Assembly: GCF_020886315.1 (NCBI RefSeq)
Contig: NZ_AP025226.1
Coordinates: 1,080,001 to 1,144,000, forward strand
DNA: 64,000 nucleotides
From: Saccharolobus caldissimus
Lineage (GTDB): Archaea; Thermoproteota; Thermoprotei_A; Sulfolobales; Sulfolobaceae
Reading direction: 5' to 3'
Under the pieces are notes generated by a model. The model saw only the letters and a list, made by a program, of their open reading frames with translations, was not told where the DNA came from and ran no database searches. Numbering within the stretch: position 1 is the first letter of the stretch; the number at the start of each line of letters is the position of its first letter. Both the position numbers and the translations under genes were made by a program. Below, in pieces: positions 47,971-55,995 of this stretch.

Positions 47971-48801
47971 ATGAGACTTTTACTTTATATGGCTAAAAGG
48001 CTAATATCAAATCCCTACAATGTAGGATGGTCCATATTATTTATGTTATTTTGGGTTTTCATGGGAGCTTATATAATGTCATCTAATGTGCCGAAGATAG
48101 TAACTGCTGAGAAGTTCTATACTGCTGCATGGGCTGGTGTAATAGAGCTACTTGTTTTAAGTTCTTCCTCAATGACTCTTACCATTGTATTAAACTATCA
48201 AACTGGTGGACTTCCTCATCTCTTAAGGTACTCAAAGCTTACTCCTACTTATTACATAGCCTCTCTATATAGTAGTAACTTAATAATGCAAATAGTTTAT
48301 AGTCTTATACTTATTATAGCGGTATATACTACATTCTCGAATCATTTTGGAATTAGCCTATACCCTAAGAATGTTCTTTTAATTCTTATAACTTTAGTAT
48401 TATCATCCTTATTTTTCACTTCACTTTCAATATTTCTAAACTTAATAATTCTAAGGTCAACTAGGAAAATGCAGCAATTAGTCGACTTTATCCCTTTAAT
48501 CCTAGGATATGGTTTCGGCTTCACATTTATTTATTTAAATATGGGTTCTTTAGTATACTTCAGTCCTTTTGCAGCTATTGAGGCTTTAATAATTAGCAGT
48601 TACTTAGGCATACAAATACCTATTAATTTCGCAACCTTATCAATAGATAACTATAAGGTATATGCTATAAATTCTCCACAATTTTCTATACCAATAGCTT
48701 TAACTTCAATAATATTCTGGACTATATTCTTATCTCTTATAGGCATAATAGGTCTTAGGAAACTGTATTATAAACCCTTAGAGGAGGGTAGGATATTATG
48801 A
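47971..48801 (+). CDS. ABC-2-like transporter permease
   Basis: About 276 residues, six hydrophobic helices, paralogous to the permease at 12844-13626 (shared SNPYNVGWSILFMLFW- and YSKLTPTYYIASLY-type segments). It forms a membrane exporter with the ATPase encoded next, which it overlaps by four bases. I prefer ATG 47971 to ATG 47956 because the TATA-like box at 47941-47950 is then about 26 nt upstream and the protein aligns with its paralogue. First gene of a four-gene operon ending with an HTH regulator. Confidence 0.75.
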   Translation: MRLLLYMAKRLISNPYNVGWSILFMLFWVFMGAYIMSSNVPKIVTAEKFYTAAWAGVIELLVLSSSSMTLTIVLNYQTGGLPHLLRYSKLTPTYYIASLYSSNLIMQIVYSLILIIAVYTTFSNHFGISLYPKNVLLILITLVLSSLFFTSLSIFLNLIILRSTRKMQQLVDFIPLILGYGFGFTFIYLNMGSLVYFSPFAAIEALIISSYLGIQIPINFATLSIDNYKVYAINSPQFSIPIALTSIIFWTIFLSLIGIIGLRKLYYKPLEEGRIL

Positions 48802-49571
48802 TAGACTTACAAAATGTTTCGATTTATTACGGGAAGGGTAGGATAATTAAGGACGTTAACATGTCTATAAATTCAAAGGTCTTATTATTAGGACCTAATG
48901 GCTCTGGTAAATCTACATTGTTAAGGGCAATAGCTGGGATTATACCTTATAAAGGGCATATTTTAGTAGATGGAAAGGAAGTGTTCTCTTTAAAGAATGA
49001 GAATATACTTTCTACAAACCTGCCAGAAGCTTACGTTTTAGGCCTAACGATAAATGACGTAATTTACGTTTATGAGGAAATTAAGGGAATAGATAAAGAA
49101 CTAGTAATTGGAATGTTAGATAAAATGGGATTACGTAGTATTCTGAAAAAGAAAGTTTATCAACTTTCTACCGGCCAGAGCGTCATTTTTAGGGATGTAT
49201 TAGCTTTAGCTTCTGGAGCTAAAATAATTCTCTTAGACGAACCTTTTGAAAATGTTGACTTGGGAAAAAGGAAGTTACTAGCAGAGTGGATAAAGGAATA
49301 TGGAAAGGAGGGAATTATAGTAACTCATGAAATAGATATGGTTAATTACTTTAAGGATCTTAGTACTTATTTAATATTTGAGGGCAAAATTTACGGACCA
49401 ATAGTTGCTAAGGACTTTCTGGAATCCTCTATTGTTGAGGGAAGTGTTACAGGTAATTCGTTATTAACGTTTGAGGTAGCAGGAAAAAAATTCTCGCTGA
49501 TAAGAGGTAATGTAGGAAGGAGAGTAGAGAATCTTACCTCGTTAGATAGACTTTACACATTAGGTGAATAA
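48798..49571 (+). CDS. ABC transporter ATP-binding protein
   Basis: 257 residues. Walker A GPNGSGKST (residues 32-40), signature LSTGQ, Walker B IILLDEPFENVD, and switch His in VTHEID. The C-terminal extension (FEGKIYGPIVAKDF and the following 60 residues) matches the ATPase at 13619-14401, so both belong to one exporter type. It drives the permease encoded immediately upstream. The next gene's GTG lies inside its last codons. Confidence 0.87.
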   Translation: MIDLQNVSIYYGKGRIIKDVNMSINSKVLLLGPNGSGKSTLLRAIAGIIPYKGHILVDGKEVFSLKNENILSTNLPEAYVLGLTINDVIYVYEEIKGIDKELVIGMLDKMGLRSILKKKVYQLSTGQSVIFRDVLALASGAKIILLDEPFENVDLGKRKLLAEWIKEYGKEGIIVTHEIDMVNYFKDLSTYLIFEGKIYGPIVAKDFLESSIVEGSVTGNSLLTFEVAGKKFSLIRGNVGRRVENLTSLDRLYTLGE

Positions 49572-50184
49572 TGTGGAAAAGAATTTAATTAAAGATTCTA
49601 AAGAGTTAGCCAATCGAATTATAAAGAATGAATATAGGAAAGCTCTAGGGAAATATTACCTATTATGGTCTACGTATTCAATAATTTTATTTGTAGTATA
49701 TGGTTTATTATATATATTAAATTATAGCTCAATATATGGCGCTATTATTCAAGCATTTCTATCAATCGTTTACATTTTCTTTACGGCTCAGTTTTTTACT
49801 AGAGCCTCAGCAGCAAGTAAAAGATATTCTGAAGTATTTAAACTATATAATTCTTATATCAGATTTATTTACAAGATCACATTTATGGGATTTATTTTGG
49901 GTTCAGCATTATTTTATTTAGGTTATCTTAAAAATTCCTTTTTAATAACTTTGATAGGAGTTTTAATATTCGTTACTTCTATAGATATTAATTTAATACT
50001 CACATATCCCATTGCTGGAGGTATTAAGACCTATGACATAATTGCTATAGTTACGTTTTCTGCGATGATGTTACTCTATATATTAACAATTTTCTATATT
50101 TTCGAGATTACATTTTTGACATTTACCTTGAGTTGGATATATGCTGGATATAGATCTTTAATGGAGGTTATTGAGGGTGAATGA
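49564..50184 (+). CDS. Membrane protein of ABC operon
   Basis: 206 residues, GTG start overlapping the ATPase stop. After a polar N terminus (about 35 residues, EKNLIKDSKELANRIIKNEYRKALGKYY) it has four to six hydrophobic helices. It is not recognised as a transporter family; it may be an accessory or sensor subunit of the exporter. It overlaps the HTH regulator gene that follows. The other exporter in the window has no counterpart. Confidence 0.65.
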   Translation: MNNVEKNLIKDSKELANRIIKNEYRKALGKYYLLWSTYSIILFVVYGLLYILNYSSIYGAIIQAFLSIVYIFFTAQFFTRASAASKRYSEVFKLYNSYIRFIYKITFMGFILGSALFYLGYLKNSFLITLIGVLIFVTSIDINLILTYPIAGGIKTYDIIAIVTFSAMMLLYILTIFYIFEITFLTFTLSWIYAGYRSLMEVIEGE

Positions 50185-50476
50185 TGATCTTAAGAAACTT
50201 ATGGAGCTATTAAAAGATCAAGCACTTTCAAACTCTGTAAGACTGGGCATCTTACTTTCTCTTTATGTTTTAGGCAAAACTACTTTTGCTGAACTTCAGA
50301 AGACTTTTGAAATACCTAAGAGTTCCCTTTATGTGCATTTGCAAATCCTTAAGGACAACGGATTAATAGACATTAAGAAGGTTATAACACTATCTGGACC
50401 TAGAACGGTAATTGAGATAACCGATAAGGGTATGGAAGTTGTAAAAAAGTATCTAGACGTAATTAAAAAATTTTAA
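50171..50476 (+). CDS. Winged-HTH transcriptional regulator (ArsR/PadR-like)
   Basis: 101 residues, essentially one winged helix: NSVRLGILLSLYVLGKTTFAELQKTFEIPKSSLYVHLQILKDNGLIDIKK, followed by the wing TLSGPRTVIEITDKG. The pattern is that of DUF4901/MarR-ArsR-type 'transcriptional regulator' domains common in archaea. A TTG start overlaps the membrane-protein gene; a GTG at 50177 is an alternative. A small dimer like this would suit the 15-bp palindromes before this operon and before the next gene, making it the likely autoregulator. Confidence 0.8.
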   Translation: MRVNDDLKKLMELLKDQALSNSVRLGILLSLYVLGKTTFAELQKTFEIPKSSLYVHLQILKDNGLIDIKKVITLSGPRTVIEITDKGMEVVKKYLDVIKKF

Positions 50477-50538
50477 TATATTATTTTTAATATTAGGTTA
50501 ATAATCAAATATATACTAATTTTCAATTTATTGAGATA

Positions 50539-50553
50539 GTTCAAAATATGAAC
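50539..50553. promoter_or_regulatory. 15-bp palindromic operator before methyltransferase
   Basis: GTTCAAAATATGAAC, 5-bp perfect outer arms; it differs from the site at 47916-47930 at only two central positions. It ends about 12 bp upstream of the TATA-like CTTTTAAGTATAAAA (50563-50577). Confidence 0.65.
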
Positions 50554-50594
50554 CTATATATTAGCTTTTAAGTATAAAATTGGTAAATAATCTA

Positions 50595-51197
50595 ATGAAT
50601 ATTTTCGGGACTATTTTAAACGAATTTATTTTTTACGGAGTACTTTACGGTTGGTTTATCCTAGAGTTTATTAACGCTTATTTAATTCCCTTTCTAAGAA
50701 ACAGAAGAAGGAAAATTAGAAATAAGGAATGGAAATCCTTTGGAGTATTTCTCGTAACAATGTATTTTAGCTTTTTTATCTCATATTTCTTTGCATTTTT
50801 CTCTTTTTATACTAGAATAGGAGAATTACCTTTAATTGTATTTTACTTAGGTATAGTTATAATGATCTCCGGAATATTTTTTAGATATTGGGCTGTATAT
50901 ACATTGGGGAAATATTTCTCGCCTATAGTTACAATTTACTCTGATCATAAGATAGTTAAAAGTGGTCCATACAGATTTGTAAGACACCCGGCCTACGGAG
51001 GTGCGTTAATAGCTATATTAGGAATGGGAATTTCTCTGAGGAGTGTACTCTCGGCAATTATCCCCTTTATTATAATGTTAATAGTTGTTAACTATAGGGC
51101 CAATTTAGAGGAACGCTTACTTACGGCTGAAGTAGGAAATGAGTACCTAGAATATAAAAGGACTGTTAAAAGGAAATTCATACCTTTTATTATATAA
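50595..51197 (+). CDS. Isoprenylcysteine carboxyl methyltransferase-family membrane protein
   Basis: About 200 residues with five hydrophobic helices. The C-terminal half carries the ICMT/phospholipid-methyltransferase motif: IVKSGPYRFVRHPAYGGALI and, after the next helix, ANLEERLLTAEVGNEYLEYKR, which bind S-adenosylmethionine. It would methylate a lipid or prenyl-linked group in the membrane. ATG 50595 is preferred to a TTG at 50580 from the TATA spacing. It shares an operator with the ABC operon, so its product may modify or protect against the exported molecule (inference). Confidence 0.78.
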   Translation: MNIFGTILNEFIFYGVLYGWFILEFINAYLIPFLRNRRRKIRNKEWKSFGVFLVTMYFSFFISYFFAFFSFYTRIGELPLIVFYLGIVIMISGIFFRYWAVYTLGKYFSPIVTIYSDHKIVKSGPYRFVRHPAYGGALIAILGMGISLRSVLSAIIPFIIMLIVVNYRANLEERLLTAEVGNEYLEYKRTVKRKFIPFII

Positions 51198-51223
51198 TAA
51201 ACTATATTAATATTTTTCAACTA

Positions 51224-52021
51224 TTAATTATTTCCACTTATTGGCTTAGCTAAGGTTTCCCCAAACCCTATAGCCCTACTTTTACCTACACCGAAAAAGT
51301 TAGCGTAGTTTAATAACTTTTGTATATTATCCCTAATTTTAGTATTTCTCTTAGCAGTTATTTCGAATATTATCCACCCTTGAAAACCCCTCACTGGTTT
51401 GCCGTCATAATATGTGGTAATCGGTTTTAGCCTATAACTTACTTCCCTAAAATAATACAAAGCCTTTGATCCAGAAATTCCCACTATTTTATGATCCATA
51501 TATTTATTCCAATGTCTAGCTATTGAGAGTAACAGTAAAGGAGAGTAAGGAAATAGTACAAACCTATTCCTTTTTTTCTTAAACGGTGGCCTCGGAGGTT
51601 GAAGAAGTGTAGGTGTTATAAACTTAATGTAATAGAATCTTGAGTCATAGTATTCTATTTCTTCAACAACCTTAACATCCTCTATTTGAGCTGAAAAATT
51701 AACGTTCCAGAGTTCCATTTTTACCTCACCCCCATTTCTTAAAATCTCATCGAAAATATCGCTGTAGAGAAACGAGAAGGAAAATTTATAGATTTCACCT
51801 CCTTTCATTATAGCCTTCTTATTCCCTATTGCAAAGACTGGATTTCCATCAATATCCTTTATCACTGTAACTCTTACTGGTTTAAATGGCTCCTCACTTT
51901 CCATTATCTTAGCGTAAGTAGGAGAGATTTTAGCTAATATAGATCTGGAGAGTTTTGAGGTAAAAGGAGGTAGTAGAACATCGTGATCTGATTTTACTTG
52001 AAAGGTAATAGTAAATATCAT
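51224..52021 (-). CDS. cas6: CRISPR-associated endoribonuclease Cas6
   Basis: 265 residues. It has the two-ferredoxin-fold Cas6 layout: MIFTITFQVKSDHDVLLPPFTSKLSRSIL at the start, a middle hinge FITPTLLQPPRPP, and the C-terminal glycine-rich loop FFGVGKSRAIGFGE near residues 242-255. Cas6 cuts CRISPR precursor RNA within the repeat. No other cas gene and no CRISPR array is present in the window, so it is isolated here. A candidate general-base His is in SIARHWNKYMDHKI. Confidence 0.85.
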   Translation of the reverse strand: MIFTITFQVKSDHDVLLPPFTSKLSRSILAKISPTYAKIMESEEPFKPVRVTVIKDIDGNPVFAIGNKKAIMKGGEIYKFSFSFLYSDIFDEILRNGGEVKMELWNVNFSAQIEDVKVVEEIEYYDSRFYYIKFITPTLLQPPRPPFKKKRNRFVLFPYSPLLLLSIARHWNKYMDHKIVGISGSKALYYFREVSYRLKPITTYYDGKPVRGFQGWIIFEITAKRNTKIRDNIQKLLNYANFFGVGKSRAIGFGETLAKPISGNN

Positions 52022-52344
52022 TAATAATAGACTTCAATTTATAGTATATAAGTCTAGATATTGTGATAATACAGTATGTGAGAATAATATCGCTAACAAC
52101 TATTAAAAAGGGAATATTAGCTAATAATGTTGTTATATAAAAAGTAAAGTGTGTCAACAATATTAGCATTATAATATTTATCTCAATTTATAGCTATTTT
52201 AGCTTAATTTTTAATTATTTTTCAAAATTCTAGCTTAATTGTACTATTATCAATATACTTAGCTTATAGATACTAAATGAGGGAGTGTGCATAAAAACAT
52301 AGAAGATCAAAAGTCTTAATTTACCCCACTTTAACAATATACCT
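52022..52344. other. Intergenic region between cas6 and sixA
   Basis: AT-rich, 320 bp. It must hold the divergent promoters of cas6 (TATA-like TATATAAG about 25 bp from its start) and sixA. An imperfect inverted repeat (GCTAATAATGTTG with CAACAATATTAGC) is visible at about 52124-52166. No gene or CRISPR repeat recognised. Confidence 0.45.
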
Positions 52345-52821
52345 ATGATAACTTTACTAATAGTAAGGCATGGTGAAGCCGAGCCTCAGATTAACGGTAA
52401 GGATGATAAGGACAGAAGGCTCATAAAAAAGGGAATCAAACAAATGAGAAGGGTTGCGAATTTCCTAGACAGCATGGATTACAATATAGATAGGGTTTTC
52501 ACTAGTCCTTACATAAGGGCATATCAATCTGCAGAGGTAATATTAGACGAGTTAGGAGAAGACGGTAAGAAAATAGAAACTTTTAGCGAATTAGCACCAG
52601 ATAGAGAACCCTCAGAATTTCTGGAAAAATTGAAGGAAATGGATAATTCTACTATTTTAGTAGTAGGTCATGAGCCTTATCTCTCTAACCTCATTAAGAT
52701 TATAACTGGAGGGTTAGTTGAGTTGAAAAAAGGAGGAATAGCTGTAGTAGAATATAATCCGATGGATAATAAAGGGTCCCTTAAACTTCTGTTGACTCAA
52801 AAGGTCTTAAAGCTGATATGA
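52345..52821 (+). CDS. Phosphohistidine phosphatase (SixA-type histidine phosphatase)
   Basis: 158 residues. The catalytic LLIVRHGEAEP at residues 4-14 (phosphorylated His in RHG), VFTSPYIRAYQSAEVI, Glu region and VVGHEPYLSNLI with the second His are the SixA branch of the histidine phosphatase superfamily. It is the first gene of a tight operon with ppx, two thymidylate kinases and CHAD, directly abutting ppx. Within a polyphosphate-related operon it may act on a phosphorylated protein or small phosphate ester. Confidence 0.87.
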   Translation: MITLLIVRHGEAEPQINGKDDKDRRLIKKGIKQMRRVANFLDSMDYNIDRVFTSPYIRAYQSAEVILDELGEDGKKIETFSELAPDREPSEFLEKLKEMDNSTILVVGHEPYLSNLIKIITGGLVELKKGGIAVVEYNPMDNKGSLKLLLTQKVLKLI

Positions 52822-54065
52822 ATGCGCTCCGCAGTAATAGACGCTGGTTATAATTCCTTTAGAATATCCCTATATGATGTTTTTCCTAATGGAAGTTTCA
52901 GACTTATAGGGTCATTTAAGAAGTTCGTCAGAATTGGAGAAGGAATACAAGAAGGTGGAGTTATACCAGAAAATAAGATAAAAGAGGCTGAAGATACTTT
53001 CTTAAAATTTAAGAAGATAATAGAAGTTAAAAACGTAAAGGATGTTAGGGCAGTTGGGACTAGTGCTTTCAGATATGCATTAAATGGTAGTGAAGTATCC
53101 CAGAGATTATCAGATATTTTAGGTTATGATTTTAGGGTAATTTCTGGAGAGGAGGAGGGAATGATGTCAGCAATAGGAGTAATGAACACTTTACCCGTAA
53201 TTGACGGTATAATATTCGAAATAGGCGGAGGATCTTTAGAATTAGCTGAAATTTCGCAGAGAAACATGAGAAAAAAGTAAGCTTACCTATAGGTGCGTTA
53301 AAATTAATAAATTATTCTGAAAGAGAGATAAGAAATAAGGTTAGAAACGAATTGTTAACTGTAAGTTTTAAGTCGAATATCTTAATAGGTTCTGGAGGAA
53401 ATATGAGGGCTATAGCTAAACTTGATGAAAAACTCTCTGGCTTTCCCTCAGATTCAATTCATGGTTATTTAATTTCTTCAAAACAATTTAATAAATATTC
53501 TAAAGTTCTTTATTCCTTAGACCCTGAGGAGAGAGCCTCTTTACCCGGCATAAGTAAAGATAGGGCGTTCACAATTCACACTGCTTCAATTATAATAGAT
53601 GAATTAGTACAATATTTCAACGCAGAATACGTTATGGTTTCAGCTTTCGGCATGAGAGAAGGTGTTCTAACTAAGGATAAGGTTATAGATAGAAATAAGT
53701 GGCTTGAGGCTATAGCATATTCCTATCAAATAGATCCACCTTGGGATATATATAGAGAAGTAGAAAGGGTAACTAAGGGAGAGATGGGTTTTTACGTAGG
53801 CGCATCAGCCTTCATTTTATCGGTGTTAAGAATGAGTGGTTTTATTAACTACTACGAGGCGTGTTATAAATTATTGAGGAATGCATTAATACCAGGATTT
53901 ACGCAAAACGAACTACTTTTAATTAGCTTAATATGTAAAAGTGCTAAGGGGAAGATTAAAAAGAAATTAGCTAAATACTTAGGAATAAAGAGAAAAGAAT
54001 TGGAATATTATGGCAATGTGATCAAAAATATTTTAAACGAACTTCCTTTAGGAGTGAAAATATGA
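52822..54065 (+). pseudogene. ppx: Exopolyphosphatase (Ppx/GppA), frameshifted
   Basis: The N part (SAVIDAGYNSFRISLYDVF, VRAVGTSAFRYA, FEIGGGSLELAEI) stops at 53280; the C part (KKVSLPIGALKLINYS, LIGSGGNMRAIAKL, DRAFTIHTASIIIDEL, MVSAFGMREGVL) is open in the next frame up to 54065. The two overlap at about 53252-53262, where a single 1-nt change near TTCGCAGAG would rejoin them into about 414 residues, close to known Sulfolobus PPX. Ppx splits phosphate from polyphosphate chains. All motifs survive, so this is a recent mutation, a programmed shift or a sequence error. Confidence 0.82.
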
Positions 54066-54700
54066 GAGGAATACTAATAGCTTTTGAGGGAATAGATGGG
54101 TCTGGAAAATCCAGCCAAGCTTCTCTTTTAAAGGACTGGATAGGTCTTAGAAGGGATGTTTACCTAACAGAATGGAACTCATCTGAATGGATTCACGATA
54201 TAATAAAGGAGGCTAAAAAGAAGAACATATTAACTCCCATAACCTTCAGTCTTATTCACGCTACAGACTTCTCAGATAGATATGAGAGATATATTTTACC
54301 CATGTTTAAGAGTGGTTTCGTAGTGATATGCGATAGGTATATCTATACCGCTTACGTTAGAGATAGTGTAAGAGGAGTTAGTTTAGATTGGGTTAAGAAA
54401 CTTTACTCTTTTGCAATAAAGCCCGATTTCACCTTTTACATTAGAGTAAGTGCAGAGACCGCGTTAAATAGACTTAAAAAAGCTAGAAAGACAATAAAAC
54501 CACAAGAGGCTGGGTCTGATATATTCCCCGATTTGGATCTAGAAGAAGATTTCCTAAAATATCAATCGTTAATAACAGAGGCTTATGATAAGATATCTAA
54601 AGAGAATAATTTCATCGAAATAGATGGAAATAAGAACCCAAGGGAAATTCAAATAGAAATAAGAAGTAAAATAGGTGAGCTAATTGATAATAGCTTTTGA
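54062..54700 (+). CDS. tmk: Thymidylate kinase
   Basis: 212 residues. Walker [12 protein letters not shown] near residues 8-18, the DRY motif [12 protein letters not shown] near 94-105, and a lid region [16 protein letters not shown]. It phosphorylates dTMP to dTDP. The ATG overlaps the ppx stop by four bases. A second, related kinase gene follows, overlapping by 17 bp, but is broken by an insertion. This copy keeps every motif. Confidence 0.9.
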   Translation: MRGILIAFEGIDGSGKSSQASLLKDWIGLRRDVYLTEWNSSEWIHDIIKEAKKKNILTPITFSLIHATDFSDRYERYILPMFKSGFVVICDRYIYTAYVRDSVRGVSLDWVKKLYSFAIKPDFTFYIRVSAETALNRLKKARKTIKPQEAGSDIFPDLDLEEDFLKYQSLITEAYDKISKENNFIEIDGNKNPREIQIEIRSKIGELIDNSF

Positions 54701-54833
54701 AGGAATAGAAGGATCTGGAAGGACCACTCATTTGAATATTGCCAAGAAATATTTAGAGGAAGAAGGATATGGTGTAATAACCTTCGGTCTTCAAATGTCT
54801 AAGTTAATGGGTGAGAGGATAAGGGGTCGGACT
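54684..54833 (+). pseudogene. Second thymidylate kinase-like gene, N-terminal part
   Basis: 50 codons from a TTG start: [45 protein letters not shown], then the frame runs into the mobile element. The P-loop has Arg where the first kinase and most NMP kinases have Lys (GSGRTT). The remaining 157 codons are at 57613-58086. The exact break lies between 54825 and 54834. Confidence 0.85.
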
Positions 54834-54839
54834 TTCATA

Positions 54840-54990
54840 GGGTTTCATGATATCAACCCTCGTCCTCATACCCCTTGTCCGGCTCCCCACGCCTAGGTTA
54901 GGGAGTATGGACTCCCAGCCACGACATGGGGAGCCTCATCGAACCCATCCTCCTCCTCACATTGCTCTTCGGGTTCATTGTAGGGTTCTC
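54840..54990. ncRNA. GC-rich structured segment at element end (candidate RNA)
   Basis: GGCTCCCC (54881-54888) pairs perfectly with GGGGAGCC (54928-54935) and encloses the hairpin GGGAGT-ATGG-ACTCCC (54901-54916). The position, just inside the IS607-like right end and reading towards it on the minus strand, is where an omega RNA scaffold would sit for a tnpB in the ordinary orientation; the tnpB present points the other way. Confidence 0.4.
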
Positions 54991-55049
54991 TTCTACATTA
55001 TTAACATGTAACAGTAAAGTATATAAACTTTGCGGTTACTTTTTATCAT

Positions 55050-55211
55050 ATGGAACAGATTGTTTTCCGTGGCGTCATGTCTTCAGCGGGTAGGGATAAG
55101 TACGGGGATCAGAGGTATACAATAAACGTTCCGAAAAGTGTTAGGGATAAGGTTAGTAAAATTGTTGGAAAGGAGGTGATTGTAATTGTTATCCTACCAG
55201 ATGATGAGTAA
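55050..55211 (+). CDS. AbrB/SpoVT-like 53-aa protein in tnpB element
   Basis: ATG 55050 to TAA encodes 53 residues with RYTINVPKSVRDKVSKIVGK followed by EVIVIVILPDDE, the swapped-hairpin AbrB-type DNA-binding pattern seen in antitoxins and small regulators. A TATA-like AGTATATAAAC is about 26-30 nt upstream. It overlaps the tnpB start by 26 bp, so the pair is an operon. It may regulate tnpB. Confidence 0.65.
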   Translation: MEQIVFRGVMSSAGRDKYGDQRYTINVPKSVRDKVSKIVGKEVIVIVILPDDE

Positions 55212-55995
55212 GTTGATTGCTTTTAAGGAAGCACTTGATAACTTCCAATTCGTAACTATAAATGGCAAAGTCGTATTTGAGGATAAAGGGAGAATCATTA
55301 GGATTGCTAGGGCTTACTCACAAGTCGCTAAGAGTGCTATAAAACCGCTCTTTGAGGAGAAGAGTGTTGATGAATTAACTAAGGAGTTTTATAACATTAT
55401 TACCGAATTATATCTACCTTGAAACCGCTTTAAAACAAGCTAAGACAATTACTGACGGTTTGTTGGAGAGGGAGGAAGAGAAGGATAAAATTTTGCACGC
55501 TAAGATAAGGAGGTTCTGGTTTGGCAGTAGGGGGAATAAAAGTGATAAGGGTAATAGGAATGTGAAGTTCCACGTTTTAGAAGACCACGTGTTAATTAAG
55601 GTCAAAGACCCCTAGAGTAAGTGGGTTTTTGGGAAAGCATATTTCGGTAAAGAGTACTTGCCATTACTTCGTGAGTTGGAGAATTTAGCAAATAAAAGGG
55701 AGGAGGGTTATGGTGCTATAGTAAGTTTCAAGCATTATCCAATGATTCACCTTCAAATCCCGTTCTGGTTGTACTTGAAGTATTTCTCTTTACCGAAGCC
55801 TACGGGTTACGGTTTGATTGCTGGCTTCGATTTAAACAGTGATAGATTGAGCGTTGTTGTAATTAACAAGGATGGTAGGGTTATTACTAAAAGAACCTGG
55901 TGGTACTCTGAGGTTGTTTCTCATGGTTTTCCTAAAGAGAAAGCAGAGGCTTTGCGTTTAAGTGCTTTATCTGAAGCTTTGGGGTTTCTCTCAAG

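Noticed and set aside
51200-52344. CRISPR array next to cas6
   Set aside because: No spaced direct repeats are present on either side.
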